From the NCBI GenBank assembly GCA_016290385.1, contig JAEETO010000008.1, positions 1 to 45,310 of the forward strand: DNA of 45,310 nt, given 5' to 3'. Each line of letters starts with the position of its first letter. Position 1 is the stretch's first letter. This DNA is from Bacteroidales bacterium (GTDB taxonomy: Bacteria; Bacteroidota; Bacteroidia; Bacteroidales; UBA932). Below, one piece after another: positions 26,008 through 32,668 of this stretch. A program made the position numbers and the translations under genes. The notes beneath the pieces were generated by a model. The model saw nothing but the letters and a program-made list of their open reading frames with translations, did not search any database and was not told the DNA's origin.

Positions 26008-27561
26008 ATGAAATATCTGTTCTTCCTCCCGCATTATCCTTCCTTCTGCTGGTCAGGCATCTACGGCGTCATTCTCGACCAGGTCGAAGTCCTTGCCCGG
26101 GAAGGACATTCCGTCCGTCTGGTTTACTGCTCGGACTGCAGGACCCTGGGCGCCTGCTATCACAATCACACCCACCCGGAGCGGGTGTGCAAGCTCTGTA
26201 ATTTCAATCGCAATTACCTGCTTTCCAAACTCTCCAAAAAGGTAGAAAAGATTCCGGTATCGGCCTGGTCATCTGCTGTCAACACGCCTCCCGCCATGAA
26301 GTACGACAGCATCGATGATATCCTGAAACTCCAGTACAAAGGCGTCCACATCGGCTATGCCGCCATGTCCACCTACATTTCCTACGGCGTGCGCAATCTC
26401 TATCCGCTGCTGGATGACCCGTTCCGCGCTTACCTGAATGCACTGCTGGATCGCTGCTGCCGCTATACGGATGTCGTGGAAGCAGCCATTGCCGATTACC
26501 AGCCGGATTCCGTCGGGCTTTTCAACGCCCGGCTGGTCGATGACCGACCGGTAGTCGACATCTGCCGTCGGGAAGGCATCGACTTTACCTGCTACGAACA
26601 CCGTTTTATACTGGGCAATCAACCACGCAAGACAAGTTACCACAATACGACGCCCCATAATGAAGCCGATGTTCGCAAGCGCATAGAAGAAATATGGAAT
26701 GATCCTTCTGCCCCCATGGATGACAGGATCGCCTTGGGCAAGTCTTTTTTTGAAAACCGCCGCAACGCCATTGCGGCCGGCGACAAAGTATATACCGGAG
26801 ACCAGAAGACAGGACTGCTGCCCGAAGGCTGGGACAAGTCGAAACACAACATCGTGATCTTCAACAGCTCCGAAGATGAGATGTCCTACGTTCTGGAAGA
26901 CAACCAGGCCGGAGCCCTGTTCCCCACCCAGCTGGACGGATTCGATTACCTCTTCAAGAAATTCAAGGACCGGGACGACATCCATTTCTACATCCGAGTT
27001 CATCCCAACCTCAAGAATATCCCGTACCTGTACAGCACCCTCCTTCCGAAATACGGAGAAAAATACGACAATGTCACGGTGATTCCGGGAGACTCCCCCA
27101 TCAGCACCTACTCCCTGATCGACGTCGCCGACAAGGTACTGGTTTTCGGCTCTACGGCCGGAGCGGAAGCCGCCTATGCCGGCAGGCCCACCATCCTCGT
27201 CGCAGGGTCCGTCTATACCGACCTGGGCATCTGCTATGTCCCCAGGACCGTGGAAGAATTGGAAGAACTGCTGCTGGACAAGGACCTGCCGGCCAAAGAT
27301 GGCAGCGGCGCGCTCAAGATGGGCTATTACTACCTGCGCACCTACGATGGGGACTTCCAGTATTTCAAGGTGGAAAACAAGTATTACTCCATCCTGGGCA
27401 AGCCCTTGCGCATCCAACGCTTCGACATCGATGGGCACAAGGGCACCAAATGGCGGACCTGCTTCAACCAGACCCTCTGCAAGATCTTCTATGAGACGCT
27501 GCCGAAAATCGAGCTGCCCGTAAAGGAGGATGTCGCCAAATACGAGAAATACCTAAAATAG
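26008..27561 (+). CDS. Cys-rich GT-B-like predicted glycosyltransferase, copy 2
   Basis: This 517-residue paralogue of the previous protein starts MKYLFFLPHYPSFCWSGIYG. The N-terminal Cys cluster reads YCSDCRTLGACYHNHTHPE then RVCKLCNFNRNYLL, more cysteine-rich than in copy 1. The C-terminal half repeats the same blocks: NIVIFNSSEDEMSYV, YIRVHPNLKNIPYLYS, SPISTYSLIDVADKVLVF, then GSTAGAEAAYAGRPTILV. An ATG at 25996 would add MNSP and overlap the previous stop by 8 nt. I prefer 26008, which matches copy 1 and leaves a 4-nt gap. Two such genes behind a CMP-sugar pathway are the natural candidates for transfer of the nonulosonate to the growing glycan. Its 3' end overlaps the convergent GT2 gene by 9 nt. 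Confidence 0.75.
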   Translation: MKYLFFLPHYPSFCWSGIYGVILDQVEVLAREGHSVRLVYCSDCRTLGACYHNHTHPERVCKLCNFNRNYLLSKLSKKVEKIPVSAWSSAVNTPPAMKYDSIDDILKLQYKGVHIGYAAMSTYISYGVRNLYPLLDDPFRAYLNALLDRCCRYTDVVEAAIADYQPDSVGLFNARLVDDRPVVDICRREGIDFTCYEHRFILGNQPRKTSYHNTTPHNEADVRKRIEEIWNDPSAPMDDRIALGKSFFENRRNAIAAGDKVYTGDQKTGLLPEGWDKSKHNIVIFNSSEDEMSYVLEDNQAGALFPTQLDGFDYLFKKFKDRDDIHFYIRVHPNLKNIPYLYSTLLPKYGEKYDNVTVIPGDSPISTYSLIDVADKVLVFGSTAGAEAAYAGRPTILVAGSVYTDLGICYVPRTVEELEELLLDKDLPAKDGSGALKMGYYYLRTYDGDFQYFKVENKYYSILGKPLRIQRFDIDGHKGTKWRTCFNQTLCKIFYETLPKIELPVKEDVAKYEKYLK

Positions 27562-28557
27562 GTCTTTGCTGGCTTTCGAATACAGATGTACCGCCCGGAT
27601 CCCCAAGGTGGGGAATTTTCGTAGCAGGAACTCGATCAGCCGGGCCTTGGGGTCGCGGCAGAAATAGGAATTGGACGTTCCGCCGGGAATCACTTCTTCC
27701 ATGTGGGTCCTGATGCTGCGGATCACTGCCTTGGACGGACAGGTGGAATTCAGCACATAGTTGAAGGTGGGCACAAGGTATGCCTTTTTGAGGTAGACAT
27801 AGTCCAGTTCCTCGCGATATCTTTCATACAAGCCCCGCTGCCTTATGACGGAAAGCAGATTGTCGAAAAGGGAAACCTTCTGCTTGTACTTGGTGTCGTC
27901 GACAGTGGTGCAGATCGAATTATCCCGCACATAGTAGCGATAGTACGGTTCCTTGATATAGGAAATCCTGCCTGCATAGAGATAGACAAGCGGAACGAAG
28001 AAACTGTCCTCGTATTTCTCCGGCGTGAAATAAATCGCATGGTCCAACAGGAAGGAACGGCGGCAGAGCATCGTCCACATCGCCGTAACGTAACTGGTAA
28101 GGAGATACTTGCGCTTCTTTTCCGTCACTTCCCCGGCAGCATCGGCTGGATGTCCCAGACAGAGGACCTTGCCGTCCGGCAGGATCTTGGCAGCATCGCA
28201 GAGACACACGTCGCTGCCATCCTGAACGGCCCGGGCATACATTTTCTCGAACATTTCCGGGACGATCTCATCGTCGCTGTCGATGAAGATCACATATTCG
28301 CCTTTCGCGTGGGACAGGCCCGTGTTGCGGGCAATGCCGGCACGGGAGTTCTTTTCAAGGGACACCAGACGGATACGCTCGCCGCCCGGAGCCGCCATCA
28401 TTTCCCGGACCACATCAACACTATGGTCCGTGCCGCGGTCATCCACCACGATGATTTCTATTTCCCGCATTGTCTGGGCCAGGATGGAATTGATGCAGGC
28501 ACCGATGTATTTCTCCGCATTGTACAGCGGAATCACAGCTGAGATCTTAGGATTCAT
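27553..28557 (-). CDS. GT2 family glycosyltransferase
   Basis: The 334-residue protein is a GT-A-fold enzyme that adds a sugar from a nucleotide donor to a lipid-linked acceptor on the inner face of the membrane. The N terminus KISAVIPLYNAEKYIGACIN, the Asp39-Asp40 pair in IVVDDRGTDHS, and the DxD motif in YVIFIDSDDEIVPEMFEKMY are visible. The C-terminal 100 residues are rich in Tyr and Arg, with no membrane helix. The frame extends 40 codons further upstream, but ATG 28557 gives the standard start and overlaps the flippase gene by 11 nt, as expected in a compact operon. Donor sugar is unknown; UDP-xylose from the linked decarboxylase is one option. Confidence 0.9.
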   Translation of the reverse strand: MNPKISAVIPLYNAEKYIGACINSILAQTMREIEIIVVDDRGTDHSVDVVREMMAAPGGERIRLVSLEKNSRAGIARNTGLSHAKGEYVIFIDSDDEIVPEMFEKMYARAVQDGSDVCLCDAAKILPDGKVLCLGHPADAAGEVTEKKRKYLLTSYVTAMWTMLCRRSFLLDHAIYFTPEKYEDSFFVPLVYLYAGRISYIKEPYYRYYVRDNSICTTVDDTKYKQKVSLFDNLLSVIRQRGLYERYREELDYVYLKKAYLVPTFNYVLNSTCPSKAVIRSIRTHMEEVIPGGTSNSYFCRDPKARLIEFLLRKFPTLGIRAVHLYSKASKDLF

Positions 28558-30088
28558 GGGATTTCTTGAAATTTTTTGCCAGGACACCATCAATGAGGTC
28601 GTTTGCTTCAGGAGACAGTTTCCAGAAATAAATGGCAGCCACGCCTGCCCCGCCCAGCACAAGCGTCTTGGCGACACAGTCCAGCAGGCTGGCAGCGAAC
28701 TCAGGCAAGTCCAGATTCAGGATAAAAGGAGTAACGAGTGCCGACCAGACCATATAAAGTGCAACCAGGACTGCGAACAGGCCCAGAACTTTCAAATGCC
28801 CGATAGAAAAAGACCGGACACCGATGACGAGACGGACAACTACCAGCATCACGGCCATATAGGTTACATAAGAGAACAATGTGGCTAATGCCGCACCATT
28901 CATTCCATAAAGAGGTATCAACTTATTATTCAAAAAAATGGCAGAAAAAGTAAGGAAGAATGCGAAAAACAGAGAAAGGTAATAATACTTCGAGTAGCTG
29001 ATGACAGAGAGACCTATGATGCAGGTAATGTAGATCAATCTCGAAGCACCCAAGATCAAAACGACAGTTTTTGCAGCAGCATAGTCCTCGCCATTGGGCA
29101 TTATTCCATAGATAAAGTCCAGGTTGATCCAAATCAAGTAAAAAACAAAAGCGCTGACCAGCAACTGGTGCATGGACAGATTTTTACAAAGGGAGCTCAC
29201 GCCAGGGATATCCCCTTCCTTCATATATCTGGAGATAATAGGCGCCGATATTGAACTAAGCGATCTGTATGGAACTTCTATCATGGCAACGATGTTGACA
29301 GCGATTGTATAGATGCCCGTAAAAGCCAGGCCCAGTTTGGCGGACACGAAAAAAGTGTTTACAAAAGGCGTGATGTAATCACTAAGGGCAGCCAGCACCA
29401 GAAAAGAAGTATAAAACAGAAAGTCCTTACGAATCGCTTTGGTGATATATTTGAAGTCCGGCTTGAGGTTGATTTTCTTCAACGAGAAGAAATACACCAG
29501 ATTCACGAGCGTAGCGATGACATAGACGAGGCAGAACAGCACCACGAAACCGTCAAGCGACACCACCCGGAAAGCATAGAGCAGGTATACGGCCAGCGTA
29601 AGAAGCCGGACCAGTACTTCCCGGATGAAATTGGGAACGGCAATCCGCATCAGCAGGTTCGAGTTGGTCTCGAAAACCCGGATGTACAGGAAGCAGAACC
29701 CCATCGGGAACAGGAAGTAGTAATAATTGTTGAACAATGCAGATTTCTCGGCAAAGGATGCCGTGACAGAATCCTTCAACAACAGGAATACGATGCCATA
29801 GATCAAGAAGCCTATAAAAGGAATGATCAGCGTCCAAAAGAAAAAACCGTGGTCCTCGTCACTGTCTTCCTGTTTAAAATAGGGATAGAAACGCATTGAT
29901 GACGACGATGTACCCAGCATCGCCAGCCCGGAGAACATGGTTGCAGCGTCTACCAGTACCCGGGCGAATCCCACCTCTTCCGTGGTGAGATATTTCGTCA
30001 TCACGAAGAAGGTCGTAAAAAGCCCGATCGCTATCCCGATATAGTTAACGATCGTGCCCTTTATGCTCTGCCGGATGATGACGCCCAT
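28547..30088 (-). CDS. Wzx-type oligosaccharide/lipid-linked glycan flippase
   Basis: The 513-residue polytopic protein has about 12-14 hydrophobic segments across its whole length and matches the polysaccharide transporter (MATE-like/Wzx) superfamily. The N-terminal region GTIVNYIGIAIGLFTTFFVM, then TTEEVGFARVLVDAATMF and YRSLSSISAPIISRYM are typical. Such proteins move undecaprenyl-linked repeat units from the cytoplasmic to the periplasmic side. It lies 10 nt after the UXS-like gene and overlaps the GT2 gene, so the three are one transcript. No Wzy-type polymerase or Wzz is recognised in the window, so the glycan may be a single unit, or the polymerase may be elsewhere. YfhO at 9700 is the only other large glycan-type membrane protein. 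Confidence 0.9.
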   Translation of the reverse strand: MGVIIRQSIKGTIVNYIGIAIGLFTTFFVMTKYLTTEEVGFARVLVDAATMFSGLAMLGTSSSSMRFYPYFKQEDSDEDHGFFFWTLIIPFIGFLIYGIVFLLLKDSVTASFAEKSALFNNYYYFLFPMGFCFLYIRVFETNSNLLMRIAVPNFIREVLVRLLTLAVYLLYAFRVVSLDGFVVLFCLVYVIATLVNLVYFFSLKKINLKPDFKYITKAIRKDFLFYTSFLVLAALSDYITPFVNTFFVSAKLGLAFTGIYTIAVNIVAMIEVPYRSLSSISAPIISRYMKEGDIPGVSSLCKNLSMHQLLVSAFVFYLIWINLDFIYGIMPNGEDYAAAKTVVLILGASRLIYITCIIGLSVISYSKYYYLSLFFAFFLTFSAIFLNNKLIPLYGMNGAALATLFSYVTYMAVMLVVVRLVIGVRSFSIGHLKVLGLFAVLVALYMVWSALVTPFILNLDLPEFAASLLDCVAKTLVLGGAGVAAIYFWKLSPEANDLIDGVLAKNFKKSHES

Positions 30089-30098
30089 GACGGGGAGC

Positions 30099-31046
30099 TT
30101 AAGCGACGCCCTCCCTGATCAGGCCCTCAAAGTAAGCGATGGTACGCTGGAGTCCTTCCCGGAGCTGGACCGTCGGTTCCCAGCCGAGGAGTTCCCGGGC
30201 CTTGTCGATGACGGGCTTGCGCTGGGTAGGGTCGTCCGAAGGCAGCGGCTTGTAGATGAGCCGGGACTTGGCACCGGTCAGGTCGATGACCAGCTCGGCC
30301 AGCTGCTTGATGGTGAACTCGCCCGGATTGCCGAGATTCACGGGACCGGTCACCTCATCGGGCGTGGCCATCATGGCGATGAAGCCGCGGACCAGATCGT
30401 CGCAATAGCAGAAACTGCGGGTCTGGCTTCCGTCGCCGTAGATGGTGATGTCTTCGTTCCGGAGGGCCTGCATGATGAAATTGGATACCACCCGGCCGTC
30501 ATTGGGATGCATGTTGGGCCCGTAGGTGTTGAAGATGCGGACCACCTTGATCTTTACCTTGTTCTGGCGATGATAGTCGAAGAACAGCGTCTCGGCGCAA
30601 CGTTTTCCCTCGTCGTAGCAGGACCGGATGCCGATCGGGTTGACATTGCCCCAGTAGCCCTCGGGCTGCGGATGCACCTTGGGATCGCCGTAAATCTCAC
30701 TCGTGGAGGCCTGCAGCACCTTGGCCCCCGTCCTCTTGGCCAGTCCCAGCACATTGATCGCTCCCATGACCGAAGTCTGGATCGTCTTGATGGGATCGTA
30801 CTGATAATGGATGGGAGAAGCCGGGCAGGCCAGGTTGTAGATCTCTTCGACCTCCAGGTCGATGGGCCTGGTGATATCGTGCCGGACCAGCTCAAAATAG
30901 GGATAGGACTGCAGATCTATGATGTTCCGCTTGCTGCCGGTAAAGAAGTTGTCCAGACAGAGAACCTCGTTGCCTTCCTCAAGCAGTTTCTTGCAAAGAT
31001 GGGAGCCCAGAAAGCCAGCTCCGCCCGTGACCAGGATCTTTTTCAT
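30099..31046 (-). CDS. UDP-glucuronate decarboxylase (UDP-xylose synthase)-like enzyme
   Basis: The 315-residue extended SDR probably converts UDP-glucuronate to UDP-xylose. The NAD loop is [20 protein letters not shown] (residues 2-21). The catalytic Tyr144 and Lys148 lie in [12 protein letters not shown], the Y-D-E-G-K form that marks the UXS branch, and the Ser/Thr is in [31 protein letters not shown] is also characteristic of the UXS branch. The protein has no membrane anchor. It is first in its three-gene operon with a good -7 box upstream at 31080-31087. The source of UDP-glucuronate is not encoded in the window. Confidence 0.88.
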   Translation of the reverse strand: MKKILVTGGAGFLGSHLCKKLLEEGNEVLCLDNFFTGSKRNIIDLQSYPYFELVRHDITRPIDLEVEEIYNLACPASPIHYQYDPIKTIQTSVMGAINVLGLAKRTGAKVLQASTSEIYGDPKVHPQPEGYWGNVNPIGIRSCYDEGKRCAETLFFDYHRQNKVKIKVVRIFNTYGPNMHPNDGRVVSNFIMQALRNEDITIYGDGSQTRSFCYCDDLVRGFIAMMATPDEVTGPVNLGNPGEFTIKQLAELVIDLTGAKSRLIYKPLPSDDPTQRKPVIDKARELLGWEPTVQLREGLQRTIAYFEGLIREGVA

Positions 31047-31079
31047 ATTCCGATAATGGTGAAATTTCGTTGTAACTTA

Positions 31080-31087
31080 CAAAGTTA
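31080..31087 (-). promoter_or_regulatory. Probable -7 promoter element for the UXS-wzx-GT2 operon
   Basis: Read on the minus strand, 31087-31080 is TAACTTTG, an exact match to TAnnTTTG. The expected -33 TTTG is not clear; the right distance holds AATTTATG-like sequence. The start site would be near 31073, about 27 nt before the ATG at 31046. Confidence 0.55.
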
Positions 31088-31153
31088 ACACTTTTCCTGC
31101 ATAAATTGCTTTTTTGCGGGTGGTGATTCGAAAATAATGGCTTCCTTTGTCAT

Positions 31154-31172
31154 GGCGGGGATGGTCCCCGTC
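31154..31172 (+). other. GC-rich hairpin in the leader of the DUF6359-like gene
   Basis: CGGGGA at 31156-31161 pairs with TCCCCG at 31165-31170 around a 3-nt loop, extended by one G-T and one G-C pair to 8 bp. No T-tract follows on either strand, so it is not an ordinary terminator. It sits 18 nt upstream of an unusually strong Shine-Dalgarno. Confidence 0.45.
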
Positions 31173-31189
31173 CTTGACATACATTAAAA

Positions 31190-31195
31190 AGGAGG
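31190..31195 (+). promoter_or_regulatory. Strong Shine-Dalgarno sequence
   Basis: AGGAGG at 31190-31195 lies 4 nt before the ATG at 31200. Bacteroidota rarely use such sequences and other starts in this window lack one. It decides the start codon here, since the next in-frame ATG (31215) is too far away. Confidence 0.7.
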
Positions 31196-31199
31196 TTAT

Positions 31200-31697
31200 A
31201 TGAAAAGAATTGTGATGGCGGTGGTAATCTCCGCCATGATGTATGCGGCTGCTGCCGTGACGGCTACGTCCTGTACCTGGATGGATGAAGTGTGGGCGTC
31301 GTACGACAAGGGAAGCAACAAGTCGGACGAGCCCGAAATCCCGATGGACGAAGTGATGTCGGTCGAAGATCTGCTGGACGGCGGCTTCGTGGGCGACACG
31401 GTTTGGGTTAAAGGCTTCGTCGTAGGCGGCCTGCTCAGCGACGGAACGGTCGATTTCTCCTGCGATGAAGGAGTGCTGGGAACCGTCGTGGTGCTGGCCG
31501 ACGACGTGGACTGCGACGAAGAAGACGACTGCATGGTCCTGCACCTGACCAAAAAGGCGCACAAGGAGGCGCTGGGCCTCGACCAGTCAGCCGTCAAATC
31601 CAAGATCTACCACCAGCAGATCTATGCGCAGGGAAAAGTCGCTACCCACAAAGGCTTCCCTTCCCTGACCAATCTGTGCAATTACAAGCTGGAGTGA
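31200..31697 (+). CDS. Small exported protein, probable lipoprotein with DUF6359-like OB fold
   Basis: The 165-residue protein begins with a signal sequence (MKRIVMAVVISAMMYAAAAV) ending TATSCTW, where Cys25 could be lipidated, although the -3 residue Ala is not the usual Leu. The mature part is acidic (DKGSNKSDEPEIPMDE). It ends with beta strands VWVKGFVVGGLLSDG, then YHQQIYAQGKVATHKGFPSL, resembling the OB-fold DUF6359 domains of Bacteroidota lipoproteins. Function is unknown. It stands alone on the plus strand between two minus-strand operons and overlaps the end of the LPG-TM-like gene by 16 nt. The strong Shine-Dalgarno and leader hairpin suggest special translational control. Confidence 0.75.
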   Translation: MKRIVMAVVISAMMYAAAAVTATSCTWMDEVWASYDKGSNKSDEPEIPMDEVMSVEDLLDGGFVGDTVWVKGFVVGGLLSDGTVDFSCDEGVLGTVVVLADDVDCDEEDDCMVLHLTKKAHKEALGLDQSAVKSKIYHQQIYAQGKVATHKGFPSLTNLCNYKLE

Positions 31698-32668
31698 CGC
31701 CGCGCAACAGAAATGCGCAGGTATGAGATCACGCCCAGGACCAGCACCAGGACGGCGTGCAGCTCATGCTGGAGCGTAGCATAGAGAATGCCCGCTTCCC
31801 ACGTTTTCCCGTAGATGCCGGATACGGCCAGGGCCATCAGGTAATGGTAGGCTCCGATGCCGCCCGGCACCGGGATGACGGAGGCGCAGTTGCCCACCAC
31901 CGTGAAGAACAGCGCGTCTTTCATATCGAGCTCCGCCAGGTCGGGCATGGACTTCATGACACTGAAAGCCATGAGCAGGTACATGGTCCAGATGCCCAGC
32001 GTGAAGAGAAGGAAGGGACCTTTGTGCTGCATGTGGCCGAAACTGCTGAAACCCTGCCCCACAGAGGAAAGACCGCCGGCAATCTTCGCGCAGAGCCGGC
32101 TCTTCTCGCGGAAATGGTACACGGCCCAGAAAAAAAGCACGACGAGAACGACGACCATCACGAGCACCCACCAGAGTGAGAACTGGAAGCGGCTGGTCAT
32201 GGGCCCCCAGACCTGCTCGGCGAAAAACGGACCGAACTTGTCCCGGTCCAGCACCAGCGAAAGGCCCAGCATCAGGAAAATCGCCACGATGTCCCACAGA
32301 CGCTCCATCAGCACCGTACCGAACACATTGCCGAACGTGGACTTGCTACTCACATAGCCGCAACGGAGCACTTCGCCCGCGCCGGGAATGCCCAGGTTGG
32401 CGAGATTGCCCACGTTGTTGGCATCCCACGCTTCCAGCCAGGTGGTCTTCAGGCCCGTAGAACGCAAGAGCAGCCGCCAGCGGAACGCCCGGAAAACCAA
32501 AGCCCCGACCGAAGCCACAAAGAAAGGCACGAGCCAGACCCAGCGCGTCAGCTTGAGTCCTTCCCAGAATTCCTTCCAGTCAACGCTCCGCAGCGCGAGC
32601 CAGAGCAGCACGCCCGCCAGCGCCAGCGAAAAGACAAACTTCAGGACGGTTTTGACTTTCGCGTTCAT
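31682..32668 (-). CDS. LPG synthase TM-domain (YbhN/UPF0104) flippase-like protein
   Basis: The 328-residue inner-membrane protein has about eight hydrophobic segments and matches the lysylphosphatidylglycerol-synthase transmembrane domain family (UPF0104/YbhN), without the soluble aminoacyl-transferase half. Marks are VFRAFRWRLLLRSTGL, NVGNLANLGIPGAGEVLRCG, SVIPVPGGIGAYHYLMALAV and the basic C terminus. In full-length MprF this domain flips the aminoacylated lipid. Stand-alone versions are of uncertain function and often sit with lipid or glycolipid genes. Here it is the last gene of the seven-gene operon. Its ATG (32668) abuts the stop of the NRPS-like gene with no gap. That makes a lipid-linked or membrane-inserted product of the synthetase a reasonable idea, but only an inference. 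Confidence 0.85.
   Translation of the reverse strand: MNAKVKTVLKFVFSLALAGVLLWLALRSVDWKEFWEGLKLTRWVWLVPFFVASVGALVFRAFRWRLLLRSTGLKTTWLEAWDANNVGNLANLGIPGAGEVLRCGYVSSKSTFGNVFGTVLMERLWDIVAIFLMLGLSLVLDRDKFGPFFAEQVWGPMTSRFQFSLWWVLVMVVVLVVLFFWAVYHFREKSRLCAKIAGGLSSVGQGFSSFGHMQHKGPFLLFTLGIWTMYLLMAFSVMKSMPDLAELDMKDALFFTVVGNCASVIPVPGGIGAYHYLMALAVSGIYGKTWEAGILYATLQHELHAVLVLVLGVISYLRISVARRHSSL

Noticed and set aside
31154-31172. Terminator for either neighbouring operon
   Set aside because: The hairpin has no T-tract on either strand and lies upstream of start codons, not after a stop.
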